From positions 1 through 46,058 of the forward strand of contig PFKE01000117.1 of the NCBI GenBank assembly GCA_002784145.1: 46,058 nt of DNA, read 5' to 3'. Source of the stretch: Flavobacteriaceae bacterium CG_4_10_14_3_um_filter_33_47 (GTDB taxonomy: Bacteria; Bacteroidota; Bacteroidia; Flavobacteriales; Flavobacteriaceae). Below are positions 19,206 to 30,421 of this stretch, piece by piece. The notes beneath the pieces were generated by a model, which saw only the letters and a program-made list of their open reading frames with translations, did not search any database and was not told the origin of the DNA. The stretch's first letter is position 1, and each line of letters opens with the position of its first letter. The position numbers and the translations under genes were made by a program.

Positions 19206-19332
19206 TTTATAGCTATTGAAGTATTTTTAAAATATCTAAATCTTAAGATTGTATTAAGAAATTTTATAACATTTTTTTGAAGTGTAAATGGTATCTTTAC
19301 TTTAAACGCCTAAATTGAAATCTATTTACAAT

Positions 19333-19986
19333 ATGAAACTTAAATTTATATGGTTGATTGTTCTAACAACTGTTTCCTTAAAAGCACAGACTTACATGAA
19401 CTACAGTTCTTTGTCGTCTGCTGGAGGAAACATTGGAACAATAGATTTTTCAATAAACAAGGATAATGACGTTGAAGGCAGTTCTTATTTATTTAAAGAT
19501 TGGGATAATTCTGCCAGGATTTATTCTAATAATCAACAAATCATAGATTTAGGTAATATTAATCTGGATCTTAAGATTGCTAAGTTTGCTTCTAAAATTT
19601 CTGAAGATTCAATTTTTGTCTTTGATGATATTTATAAAGTTAAGATAAATGAAAGAATCTTCTCAAATATAAAAAACAACTTTTATGAGGTTCTTTATAC
19701 AGATAAAGACAATTTTATTTTTTTAAAAAAATACATACTTAAAGTAGAGCCAGAACGGCATAAAATAACTAATACTGTAATTGGACCAGGCAGATATGAA
19801 ATTGAAAGTAAATATTATATTTATAAAAACAATGAATTGAATAAACTGGTTTTAAATAAAAAGTACATATTAGAAATGCTTGCTTCTAAGAATAGTTTAA
19901 TTTCAAAATATCAAAAAGATTATAAACTATCTTATTCTAAAGAAGAAGACGTTATTAAAATTTTTCAATATTACAATTCTTTATAG
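19333..19986 (+). CDS. Exported protein of unknown function
   Basis: I do not recognise this family. I choose the ATG at 19333, because MKLKFIWLIVLTTVSLKAQ is then a clean signal peptide. An in-frame start six codons upstream only adds MKSIYN. The mature part, about 198 residues, has no Cys, no obvious transmembrane segment and no T9SS domain. It is rich in Asn, Lys, Ile, Tyr and Asp, with alternating patterns suggesting beta strands. It is probably periplasmic or outer-membrane associated. It is a single-gene unit: the array terminator precedes it and a strong hairpin terminator follows. Confidence 0.7.
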   Translation: MKLKFIWLIVLTTVSLKAQTYMNYSSLSSAGGNIGTIDFSINKDNDVEGSSYLFKDWDNSARIYSNNQQIIDLGNINLDLKIAKFASKISEDSIFVFDDIYKVKINERIFSNIKNNFYEVLYTDKDNFIFLKKYILKVEPERHKITNTVIGPGRYEIESKYYIYKNNELNKLVLNKKYILEMLASKNSLISKYQKDYKLSYSKEEDVIKIFQYYNSL

Positions 19987-20060
19987 AGATTTTTTTTAAA
20001 AATAAAAACCATAGAAATCCTGTAATATTTACTTATATATAGATAGGCTTTTTAAAATAT

Positions 20061-20096
20061 AAAAGATAAACTATTTTTAGTTTATCTTTTTTTTTT
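20061..20096 (+). terminator. Strong hairpin terminator before carA
   Basis: AAAAGATAAACTA (20061-20073) and TAGTTTATCTTTT (20078-20090) form a perfect 13-bp stem with a TTTT loop, followed by six more T. It ends the transcript of the exported-protein gene 27 bases before the carA start. Confidence 0.85.
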
Positions 20097-20122
20097 GCAA
20101 TTTTGCCAAACCTTTCTAAAAA

Positions 20123-21226
20123 ATGAAATACCAAAAAAGACAAATAGCCATTATTTTATTAGCAGACGGAACCATTTTTTATGGAAAATCTGTAGGAAAC
20201 AAACAAGGAACTGCTTTTGGAGAAGTATGTTTTAATACCGGTATGACTGGATATCAGGAAATTTTTACCGATCCATCCTATTTTGGACAGCTCATGGTAA
20301 CTACCAATGCCCATATTGGAAATTATGGGACCAATGTTGATGAAGTTGAATCGGACTCTATTAAAATTGCTGGTTTAATATGTAAAAATTTTAGTTACGA
20401 ATATTCACGAGTTTTGGCGGATAGTTCGTTAGAAGACTTTTTAAATACTAATGATTTATTCGCTATATCAGATGTTGATACCAGAGCATTAGTTAGCTAT
20501 ATAAGAGACCATGGCGCTATGAATGCTGTCATTACAACCGATGTTGATAATTTGGAAGTGTTAAAAAAGCAACTGTCAGATTTTCCTAGCATGAATGGTT
20601 TAGAATTGGCTTCAAAAGTGTCCACCAAAGAACCCTATTATTATGGTAATGAAAATGCTACCTATAAAGTTTCTGCACTAGATATTGGTATAAAAAAGAA
20701 CATACTTCGCAACATAGCAAAACGAGATGTTTTTATAAAAGTATTTCCTTATAACGCAACTTTTTCAGATTTAGAATCCTTTAAGCCAGATGGGTATTTT
20801 TTGTCAAATGGACCTGGAGATCCAGAACCTTTAGTGGATGCTCAAAATTTGGCCAAAGAAATTATAAAAAGAAATTTACCCCTTTTTGGTATTTGTTTAG
20901 GGCATCAAGTCATTGCTTTGGCTAATGGAGTTTCAACCTATAAGATGCACAATGGACACAGGGGGATAAACCATCCTGTAAAAAATTTAAAAACTGGTAA
21001 AGGAGAAATAACTTCCCAAAACCATGGTTTTGCCGTTAGTAAAGATGAAGCAGAATCCCATCAAGATTTGGAAGTAACCCATATTCATTTAAATGACAAT
21101 ACCGTTGCTGGGTTAGCCATGAAATCTAAAAACTGTTTTTCAGTACAATATCATCCAGAAGCCAGTCCTGGCCCACACGACTCGTCTTATTTGTTTGATC
21201 AATTTATTGAAAACTTAAAAAAATAA
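20123..21226 (+). CDS. carA: Carbamoyl-phosphate synthase small (glutaminase) subunit
   Basis: CarA hydrolyses glutamine and passes ammonia to CarB, which makes carbamoyl phosphate for arginine and pyrimidine synthesis. The 367 residues have the CarA N-terminal domain (FGEVCFNTGMTGYQEIFTDP) and a class I glutaminase domain. The nucleophile is Cys258 in FGICLGHQ, with His344 and Glu346 in QYHPEASPGP. carB is not adjacent, so the subunits are made from separate loci. A perfect terminator precedes it and another follows, making it a single-gene unit. No good promoter motif was found in the 27-base gap after the terminator, so the promoter may overlap the hairpin. Confidence 0.97.
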   Translation: MKYQKRQIAIILLADGTIFYGKSVGNKQGTAFGEVCFNTGMTGYQEIFTDPSYFGQLMVTTNAHIGNYGTNVDEVESDSIKIAGLICKNFSYEYSRVLADSSLEDFLNTNDLFAISDVDTRALVSYIRDHGAMNAVITTDVDNLEVLKKQLSDFPSMNGLELASKVSTKEPYYYGNENATYKVSALDIGIKKNILRNIAKRDVFIKVFPYNATFSDLESFKPDGYFLSNGPGDPEPLVDAQNLAKEIIKRNLPLFGICLGHQVIALANGVSTYKMHNGHRGINHPVKNLKTGKGEITSQNHGFAVSKDEAESHQDLEVTHIHLNDNTVAGLAMKSKNCFSVQYHPEASPGPHDSSYLFDQFIENLKK

Positions 21227-21230
21227 ATAA

Positions 21231-21268
21231 TAAAAGCCTCAAAATCATTTTAAATTTTGAGGCTTTTA
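21231..21268. terminator. Hairpin terminator after carA
   Basis: AAAAGCCTCAAAAT (21232-21245) pairs with ATTTTGAGGCTTTT (21254-21267), a perfect 14-bp stem. The A and T flanks make it work in either direction. Confidence 0.85.
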
Positions 21269-21289
21269 TGTTACTAAAACGTTATAGAT

Positions 21290-21308
21290 AAGAATTTGTG
21301 TAATTCTT
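21290..21308. promoter_or_regulatory. Dyad upstream of eno
   Basis: AAGAATT and AATTCTT form a perfect 7-bp dyad around TGTGT. Its centre is about 47 bases upstream of the presumed -7 element, a position suitable for a regulator. No known operator was recognised. Confidence 0.3.
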
Positions 21309-21341
21309 TAAAAACATGCAAATTAAAACAAGATTAAACCG

Positions 21342-21349
21342 TAAATTTG
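21342..21349 (+). promoter_or_regulatory. -7 element upstream of eno
   Basis: TAAATTTG matches the TAnnTTTG consensus, 28 bases before the eno ATG. No TTTG lies at the expected -33 distance, so the promoter is weaker in consensus terms. Confidence 0.5.
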
Positions 21350-21364
21350 AATAATAAAAGTTAA

Positions 21365-22669
<1,305 letters not shown>

Positions 22670-22688
22670 ATCTTTAAACATTTAATCT

Positions 22689-22722
22689 AAAAAAGCCAAA
22701 TTCATTTGAATTTGGCTTTTTT
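22689..22722. terminator. Hairpin terminator after eno
   Basis: AAAAAAGCCAAATTCA (22689-22704) pairs with TGAATTTGGCTTTTTT (22707-22722) in a near-perfect 16-bp stem. It starts 20 bases after the eno stop. Confidence 0.85.
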
Positions 22723-22749
22723 TATGGTTCTTCAACAGTTTTTTTATGT

Positions 22750-22793
22750 TGTGTAACATAGGTTACACATCTCGTATTTAGTGACATAAGTCA
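22750..22793. promoter_or_regulatory. Two CRP/FNR-like dyads upstream of the eukaryotic-type citrate synthase
   Basis: TGTGTAAC-ATAG-GTTACACA (22750-22769) is a perfect 8-bp dyad. About 28 bases on, TGAC-ATAA-GTCA (22782-22793) is a shorter dyad of related sequence (GTAACATAGGTTAC and GTGACATAAGTCAT agree at about 10 of 14 positions). Dyads of this geometry are typical of CRP/FNR-family regulators. A weak -7-like TAAATTTA is at 22817-22824. The regulator is unknown. Confidence 0.45.
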
Positions 22794-22854
22794 TGTTTTA
22801 AAAATTAAATAATCGATAAATTTATGAAAACGAACTTTTCTAACTAAACATGAT

Positions 22855-24183
22855 ATGAATAACTTAAAAGACAAACTATACGATAAAATTAAAGAGCATC
22901 GACCAAGAACTGCAAAGCTATTAAAAGAACATGGAGACAAAATTATAGACCAAGTTTCTGTATCACAGGTTATTGGTGGAATGAGAGGTATTAAAAGTTT
23001 AATTACTGATATTTCTTATCTAGATCCTTTGGAAGGAATTTGCTATAGAGGTTATACGTTGCCTGAAGTTTTAGAGAAATTGCCAAAACCTGCAGGTGCA
23101 GAAATGCCTTATGTTGAAGGGCTTTATTATTTATTGCTAACAGGTGAAATTCCTACAGAAGAAGAAGTAATGTCTTTAGTCGTAGATTTTAAAAATCGAC
23201 GTGTTGTCCCCAGATATGTTTGGGATGTAATTGATGCTTTTCCTAGTAATAGTCATCCCATGGCCATTTTTTCTGCAGCGGTGATGAGTTTAGAAAGAGA
23301 ATCTCATTTTAGTAGTAATTACAAAAAGGGAATGAACAAGATGGATTATTGGAGTTGTACTTATGAAGATGCGACTAATCTACTTGCTAAAATGCCTTTA
23401 ATAGGGGCCTATATTTATAACAAATTGTATCATCCAGAACATGGTCATCGTTTTCCAAATCCTTCTTTAGATTTAGGCGCAAACTTTGCTTACATGATGG
23501 GTAAAGACAAACCGTACGACGATGTTTCAAGAATGTATTTTATTATTCATGCAGATCATGAAAGCGGAAATGTGAGCGCGCATACAGGTCATTTAGTTGC
23601 CAGTACTCTTTCTGATATTTATTACGCTACTTCAGCCATGATAAATGGATTGGCTGGCCCACTTCATGGATTGGCAAATCAAGAAGTTTTAAGATGGTTG
23701 CAAGGATTAAGAGAACAACTGAATGGAGAAATACCTTCTAAGGAAGATTTGAAAACGTATGTTTGGGAAACCTTGAACAGTGGTCAGGTAATACCAGGAT
23801 ATGGCCATGCTGTGCTTCGTAAAACAGATCCTAGATACACAGTTCAAAGAGAGTTTTGTTTAAAACATATGCCCGAGGATGAGCTTTTTAAATATGTAGA
23901 TGCTTTGTATAAAGTGGTTCCAGATATTTTAAGAGAACAAGGTAAAGCTAAAAATCCTTGGCCCAATGTTGATGCTCATTCTGGTGTAGTTCAATGGCAC
24001 TATGGTGTAACTCAATATGATTTTTATACCGTTTTATTTGCTATTGGAAGGTCTTTTGGGGTGTTATCCAACATTATTTGGGATAGAGCTTTAGGGTATT
24101 CTTTAGAAAGACCAAAATCAATAACAACTGAGATGTTAGAAATGATGGTTGAACCTAAAAATGAAATGTTAACATCGATTTAA
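22855..24183 (+). CDS. Citrate synthase, eukaryotic (mitochondrial) type
   Basis: Citrate synthase condenses oxaloacetate and acetyl-CoA. This 442-residue protein resembles mitochondrial citrate synthase much more than the bacterial GltA next door. GPLHGLANQEVL, VIPGYGHAVLRKTDPRYT, GKAKNPWPNVDAHSG and RALGYSLERPKS are close to the animal enzyme as I recall it. The catalytic triad is His271, His318 and Asp373, against 274, 320 and 375 in the pig enzyme. It lacks the N-terminal beta domain of NADH-sensitive hexameric GltA, so a dimer is expected. It has its own regulatory-looking upstream region and a terminator, so it is expressed apart from the second gene. Whether it is the main TCA enzyme or a conditional isozyme cannot be told here. 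Confidence 0.93.
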   Translation: MNNLKDKLYDKIKEHRPRTAKLLKEHGDKIIDQVSVSQVIGGMRGIKSLITDISYLDPLEGICYRGYTLPEVLEKLPKPAGAEMPYVEGLYYLLLTGEIPTEEEVMSLVVDFKNRRVVPRYVWDVIDAFPSNSHPMAIFSAAVMSLERESHFSSNYKKGMNKMDYWSCTYEDATNLLAKMPLIGAYIYNKLYHPEHGHRFPNPSLDLGANFAYMMGKDKPYDDVSRMYFIIHADHESGNVSAHTGHLVASTLSDIYYATSAMINGLAGPLHGLANQEVLRWLQGLREQLNGEIPSKEDLKTYVWETLNSGQVIPGYGHAVLRKTDPRYTVQREFCLKHMPEDELFKYVDALYKVVPDILREQGKAKNPWPNVDAHSGVVQWHYGVTQYDFYTVLFAIGRSFGVLSNIIWDRALGYSLERPKSITTEMLEMMVEPKNEMLTSI

Positions 24184-24223
24184 ATACTTAAAAAGTATAA
24201 AATAATTTTCAATCATTTAAATA

Positions 24224-24255
24224 GAAGCGTTTGATTTTGATTAACGCTTTTTTTT
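24224..24255 (+). terminator. Hairpin terminator between the two citrate synthase genes
   Basis: AAGCGTT (24225-24231) pairs with AACGCTT (24243-24249) around an 11-base loop, followed by a run of T. It separates the transcription of the two citrate synthases. Confidence 0.75.
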
Positions 24256-24349
24256 AGTAAAATTTTAACCAATAATTGTAATTTATCGATTAAATTATAG
24301 TTCTATTTTTCGTATTTTAGCAACTCGCAGAAAAATAAATATATTAAAT

Positions 24350-25636
24350 ATGTCAGAGAAAGCCACCTTAGAAGTAAACGGTAAAAAATATGATTTTCCA
24401 TTAAAAACAGGAACTGAAAATGAAGTTGCTATGGATATATCTTCCCTTAGAAGTGCAACAGAAGGAATTATTACACTAGATTCTGGTTATAAAAATACAG
24501 GCTCTTGCGAAAGTGCCATTACATTTTTAGATGGAGAAAAAGGAATCCTTAGGTACAGAGGATATTCTATTGAAGAATTGGCTGAAAAAGCCGATTTTCT
24601 AGAAGTGGCATTTTTATTGATTTTTGGAGAACTACCAACCAAAGCGCAACGAGACAAATTTCATACAGATATTAAAGCACAATCCGTCGTAGATGAGGAT
24701 GTCAAAAAAATTTTGGAGGCATTTCCAAAATCAGCACATCCTATGGGAGTTTTATCTTCTCTAACAAGTGCTCTTACGGCGTTTAATCCATCTTCTGTAA
24801 ACGTGAATTCAGAAGAAGATATGTATAAAGCCATTGTTAAAATAATGGGTAAATTCCCTGTTTTAGTAGCATGGGCTCATAGAAAAAAACAAGGGTTGCC
24901 TTTAGACTATGGCGATAAGAGCTTAGGTTATGTTGAAAACATCCTTAAAATGATGTTCAGACAGCCTAATGAAGAGTATGTTCAAAATAAAATTTTGGTT
25001 GATGCACTGGATAAACTTTTAATTTTACATGCAGACCACGAACAAAACTGTTCAACTTCCACAGTAAGAATTGTTGGTTCCTCACATGCAGGTTTATTTG
25101 CATCCATATCCGCTGGTATTTCAGCGCTTTGGGGTCCACTTCATGGTGGTGCAAATCAGGCCGTATTAGAAATGCTAGAGGCCATTAAGAATGATGGCGG
25201 CGACACCAAAAAGTTCATGGCAAAAGCTAAAGATAAAGAGGATCCATTTCGTTTAATGGGATTTGGTCACAGAGTCTATAAAAATTTCGACCCAAGGGCT
25301 AGAATAATAAAAAAAGCTGCCGATGAAGTTCTAGAAGATTTAGGAATAGATGACCCTATTTTAGATATAGCAAAAGGGTTAGAGCAAGAAGCCTTAAAAG
25401 ATTCTTATTTTGTAGATAGAATGTTGTACCCTAATGTTGATTTTTATTCAGGAATTATTTACAGAGGCATGGGCATTCCTACAGATATGTTTACGGTTAT
25501 GTTTGCTTTGGGAAGATTACCAGGTTGGATTGCGCAATGGAGAGAAATGAGATTGAATAAAGAGCCTATAGGAAGACCAAGACAGCTTTATATTGGTTCA
25601 ACTCACAGGCCATTTGTAGAAATTGATAAAAGATAA
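24350..25636 (+). CDS. gltA: Citrate synthase, bacterial GltA type
   Basis: The 428-residue protein has the bacterial layout: a small N-terminal beta domain (residues 1 to about 45, KATLEVNGKKYDFPLKTGTE), then the catalytic core with DSGYKNTGSCESAITFLDGE, GILRYRGYSIEELAEKADF and WGPLHGGANQAV. Catalytic residues are His265, His307 (GFGHRVYKNFDPRA) and Asp364 (NVDFYSGI), matching E. coli 264, 305 and 362. The family includes hexamers inhibited by NADH, but inhibition cannot be judged here. It is cytoplasmic and adjacent to, but transcriptionally separated from, the eukaryotic-type enzyme. Confidence 0.97.
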   Translation: MSEKATLEVNGKKYDFPLKTGTENEVAMDISSLRSATEGIITLDSGYKNTGSCESAITFLDGEKGILRYRGYSIEELAEKADFLEVAFLLIFGELPTKAQRDKFHTDIKAQSVVDEDVKKILEAFPKSAHPMGVLSSLTSALTAFNPSSVNVNSEEDMYKAIVKIMGKFPVLVAWAHRKKQGLPLDYGDKSLGYVENILKMMFRQPNEEYVQNKILVDALDKLLILHADHEQNCSTSTVRIVGSSHAGLFASISAGISALWGPLHGGANQAVLEMLEAIKNDGGDTKKFMAKAKDKEDPFRLMGFGHRVYKNFDPRARIIKKAADEVLEDLGIDDPILDIAKGLEQEALKDSYFVDRMLYPNVDFYSGIIYRGMGIPTDMFTVMFALGRLPGWIAQWREMRLNKEPIGRPRQLYIGSTHRPFVEIDKR

Positions 25637-25656
25637 AATTATTAAATTCATGATAC

Positions 25657-25688
25657 AAAGCTTCATAATTTCTATGAAGCTTTTTTTT
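25657..25688. terminator. Hairpin terminator after gltA
   Basis: AAAGCTTCATA (25657-25667) and TATGAAGCTTT (25673-25683) form an 11-bp perfect stem with a T run. It ends 11 bases before the next start codon. Confidence 0.85.
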
Positions 25689-25699
25689 ATATTAGCCAC

Positions 25700-26614
25700 A
25701 TGTTACAATTGCATATAAACAATGAAACAGCTAGGTTACGTGCTGTTATTTTAGGAACTGCCAAAAGCAATGGGCCAATTCCTAAAGTGGAAGATTGCTA
25801 CGATCCAAAAAGTATTGAACATGTAAAGGCTGGCACATATCCAAAGGAAGAAGACATGATTCTAGAAATGGAATCTGTTGCTGCAATATTTGAGAAGTAT
25901 AATGTAAAAGTTTATAGACCAGAAGTCATTGAAAACTGTAATCAAATTTTTTCAAGAGATATTGCCTTTGTCATTGAAGATAAAATCATTAGAGCCAATA
26001 TCCTTCCAAACAGAGAAAAAGAAATAGAGGCAATTCGATATGTTTGGGAACAAATTGACCCTAAAAAACGTATTATTTTACCAGAAGAATGTCATGCAGA
26101 AGGTGGAGATGTTATGCCCTGGAATGATTATATTTTTATAGGTACTTATTCTAGAAATGATTATGCTAATTATATTACGGCCAGAACAAATATGGATGCC
26201 GTTATTGCTTTGCAAGAACTGTTTCCACATAAAACAGTAAAGAGTTTTGAGCTTAGAAAGTCTAATACAAACCCAAGAGAAAATGCCTTGCATTTAGATT
26301 GCTGTTTTCAGCCATTAGGCACCAATAAAGCCATTTTGCATAAAAACGGATTTCTTATAGAACGAGAATATCAATGGTTGGTCAATTATTTTGGAAAGGA
26401 CAATATTTTTGAAATAACCCAAGAAGAAATGTACCATATGAATAGTAATGTGTTTTCAATCTCAGAAAAAGTTATTGTTTCTGAAAAAAAATTCACAAGG
26501 TTAAATACCTGGTTACGTAAAGAAGGGTTTATTGTCGAAGAAGTTCCTTATGCAGAAATAGCCAAACAAGAAGGATTGTTACGTTGTTCCACCATGCCAT
26601 TGATACGAGATTAG
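25700..26614 (+). CDS. Arginine deiminase / DDAH-family guanidino hydrolase
   Basis: The 304 residues show the pentein fold of guanidino-modifying enzymes. The expected active-site elements are present: the Glu-Asp segment EGGDVMPWND (about residues 134-143), the His in ALHLDCCFQPLG and a Cys near the C-terminus in LLRCSTMPLIRD. Substrate could be arginine, methylarginine or a related compound. Deiminase, dimethylaminohydrolase and amidinotransferase activities are all found in this superfamily and cannot be separated by sight. The protein is cytoplasmic with no signal peptide. It starts 11 bases after the gltA terminator, so a promoter must overlap that hairpin or be absent. Nearby carA and pyrG concern nitrogen and pyrimidines, but a functional link is only inference. 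Confidence 0.85.
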   Translation: MLQLHINNETARLRAVILGTAKSNGPIPKVEDCYDPKSIEHVKAGTYPKEEDMILEMESVAAIFEKYNVKVYRPEVIENCNQIFSRDIAFVIEDKIIRANILPNREKEIEAIRYVWEQIDPKKRIILPEECHAEGGDVMPWNDYIFIGTYSRNDYANYITARTNMDAVIALQELFPHKTVKSFELRKSNTNPRENALHLDCCFQPLGTNKAILHKNGFLIEREYQWLVNYFGKDNIFEITQEEMYHMNSNVFSISEKVIVSEKKFTRLNTWLRKEGFIVEEVPYAEIAKQEGLLRCSTMPLIRD

Positions 26615-26716
26615 TTTTAAATCAACCATTCTACTTTTCTGTAAATTTGAATAAAAAAGGATGTTTATTACACACAATTTTAAATAAGCAAAACAATGCT
26701 TCAATTACTAGTTTAA

Positions 26717-28384
<1,668 letters not shown>

Positions 28385-28452
28385 CCGTTAAAATGGATTA
28401 TTTTTTGATTAACACAGTTGCCCTTAGTTAGAGAAGGCAAAATTTATAACAA

Positions 28453-30351
28453 ATGGAAGAGAAAAAATTAGACATAAATTCAATAATAGGCTTTGTTCTA
28501 ATATTTGGAATATTAATGTACATGCTTTGGCAAAATCAACCAACGCCAGAAGAACTTGAAGCTCAGGCTAAAGCCAAACAAGAGCAAATTTCTACTGAAG
28601 CCAAGACAAGTACAAATCAAGATGTTTTAGAAACGACTTCTGAAGATTTTTCAGCTGGAGCAGTTTTAGACTCAACGCAGTTAGTTGGTTTAAAAAATAA
28701 ATTAGGGGCTTTTGCATATGCTTCAACGTTACCATCAGCATCAGCTCAGGAAACCCTTGTTGAAAATGATGTTTTATCATTAAAATTCAGCAATAAAGGA
28801 GGTTATCTTACTGAAGTTAAATTAAAAAACTTTGTGAATTACGACTCCATTCCTATTTATTTAATAAAAGATAATAACGCATCATTTAATATAAATTTTG
28901 GAACTACAGATAGTCGTATATTAAATACTAAAGACTTGTATTTTGAGCCTACAATAACCAAAAATGCTGAAAACACGATAGTTTCCATGAAACTTAAAGT
29001 CTCAGAAAGTAAGTTTTTAGAATACAGATACGAGATTAAGAAAGACGACTATATGTTAGATTTTGATATTCGTTCTCAAGGCTTAAGCGATGTTATTAAT
29101 AGCTCTCAAGCCATTAATTTAGATTGGAAAGTAAAAACCTATCGGCATGCAAAAAGTGTTTCATATGAGAATCGATATACAGAACTTGTTTTTGAATATG
29201 AAGATGGAAAAGATGATTATTTAGGTCAAAGCGAACTTTCAGACGATACCGCCAGTGAAGTTACTTATGTAGCATATAAACAACATTTTTTCACATCAAT
29301 TTTATTAGCTAACTCACCGTTTAAAACAGCCCAGTTAAAATCAGAAAATTTAGTTAAAGACGAAGAGATTGATACTGTTTTCACAAAAGCTTTTACTGCT
29401 AAATTACCGTTAGAATTAACTTCTGGAGAGATTAATAAAAGCATGAATTGGTATTTTGGTCCATCAGATTATAAAATATTAAATGCTTACAATAGAAATT
29501 TAGATGAAGTGGTGCCTTTGGGTTGGGGCATATTTGGCTGGATTAATAGGTATGTTTTTATTCCAACGTTTGGATTCTTAAGCGGATTTTTACCTTATGG
29601 TTTTGCCATTATCGTTATGACTATTTTAGTAAGAATCGTCATGTCTCCAGTGACTTATAAATCCTATGTTTCTCAAGCAAAAATGAAGGTTTTAAAACCG
29701 GAAATAACTGAGATTAGTGAAAAATACAAGGATAATGCCATGAAAAAGCAGCAAGAAACCATGGCGTTATACAGTAAGGCTGGTGCAAGTCCAATGGCTG
29801 GATGTTTACCAGCACTATTACAGTTGCCCGTATTTTATGCCTTGTTTCAATTTTTTCCTTCAGCTTTTGATTTACGTCAAAAGAGCTTCCTTTGGGCCGA
29901 AGATTTATCGTCTTATGATACCATAGCAAAATTGCCATTTCACATCCCTTTTTATGGAGACCACGTAAGTTTGTTTCCTATCCTAGCATCCGTCGCTATT
30001 TTCTTTTATATGCAAATGACAACCGGACAGCAAATGGCTTCACAACCAACTCAAGAAGGGATGCCAGATATGAGTAAAATGATGAAATATATGATGTATT
30101 TTTCACCCATCATGATGTTGTTTTTCTTTAATAATTATGCCTCAGGATTGAGTTTATATTATTTTGTTTCAAACTTAATTACCATTGGAATTATGCTGGT
30201 CATTAAGAATTTTATTATTGATGAAGATAAAATTCATGCAAGAATCCAAGAAAACAAAAAGAAACCTAAAAAGGAAAATCGTTTCCAAAAGAAAATGAAA
30301 GAAATGATGGAGCAAGCAGAAAAACAAAAGCAAACTCAAAAACGAAAATAA
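28453..30351 (+). CDS. yidC: Membrane protein insertase YidC
   Basis: YidC inserts membrane proteins alone or with SecYEG. The 632 residues show an N-terminal transmembrane segment (about 13-29), a large periplasmic domain (about 70-345) and the conserved 60KD_IMP part with membrane segments near GFLSGFLPYGFAIIVMTILV, AGCLPALLQLPVFYALFQFF, LFPILASVAIFFYMQM and YYFVSNLITIGIMLVI. The hydrophilic groove would include the conserved Arg in the segment LVRIVMSPVTYKS. The C-terminus is long and very Lys-rich (residues about 590-632), a likely ribosome contact. It follows pyrG. Confidence 0.97.
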   Translation: MEEKKLDINSIIGFVLIFGILMYMLWQNQPTPEELEAQAKAKQEQISTEAKTSTNQDVLETTSEDFSAGAVLDSTQLVGLKNKLGAFAYASTLPSASAQETLVENDVLSLKFSNKGGYLTEVKLKNFVNYDSIPIYLIKDNNASFNINFGTTDSRILNTKDLYFEPTITKNAENTIVSMKLKVSESKFLEYRYEIKKDDYMLDFDIRSQGLSDVINSSQAINLDWKVKTYRHAKSVSYENRYTELVFEYEDGKDDYLGQSELSDDTASEVTYVAYKQHFFTSILLANSPFKTAQLKSENLVKDEEIDTVFTKAFTAKLPLELTSGEINKSMNWYFGPSDYKILNAYNRNLDEVVPLGWGIFGWINRYVFIPTFGFLSGFLPYGFAIIVMTILVRIVMSPVTYKSYVSQAKMKVLKPEITEISEKYKDNAMKKQQETMALYSKAGASPMAGCLPALLQLPVFYALFQFFPSAFDLRQKSFLWAEDLSSYDTIAKLPFHIPFYGDHVSLFPILASVAIFFYMQMTTGQQMASQPTQEGMPDMSKMMKYMMYFSPIMMLFFFNNYASGLSLYYFVSNLITIGIMLVIKNFIIDEDKIHARIQENKKKPKKENRFQKKMKEMMEQAEKQKQTQKRK

Positions 30352-30355
30352 ATTG

Positions 30356-30380
30356 AAAGCTGCCTTTTGGCAGCTTTTTT
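30356..30380 (+). terminator. Hairpin terminator after yidC
   Basis: AAAGCTGCC (30356-30364) pairs with GGCAGCTTT (30369-30377) around TTTT, followed by T. It begins 5 bases after the yidC stop. Confidence 0.9.
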
Positions 30381-30390
30381 GTTATATACA

Positions 30391-30404
30391 ATTTGAATTC
30401 AAAT
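30391..30404. repeat. 14-bp perfect palindrome upstream of the MORN gene
   Basis: ATTTGAATTCAAAT is a perfect palindrome, 18 bases before the next start codon. The site may be an operator. TTTG within it could also serve as a -33 element, but no matching -7 motif was found. Confidence 0.35.
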
Positions 30405-30421
30405 GCATCGTTATTTAGTAT

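Noticed and set aside
24966-25154. 62-residue open frame opposite gltA
   Set aside because: Fully antisense to the catalytic core of citrate synthase, without motif, promoter or ribosome-binding context.
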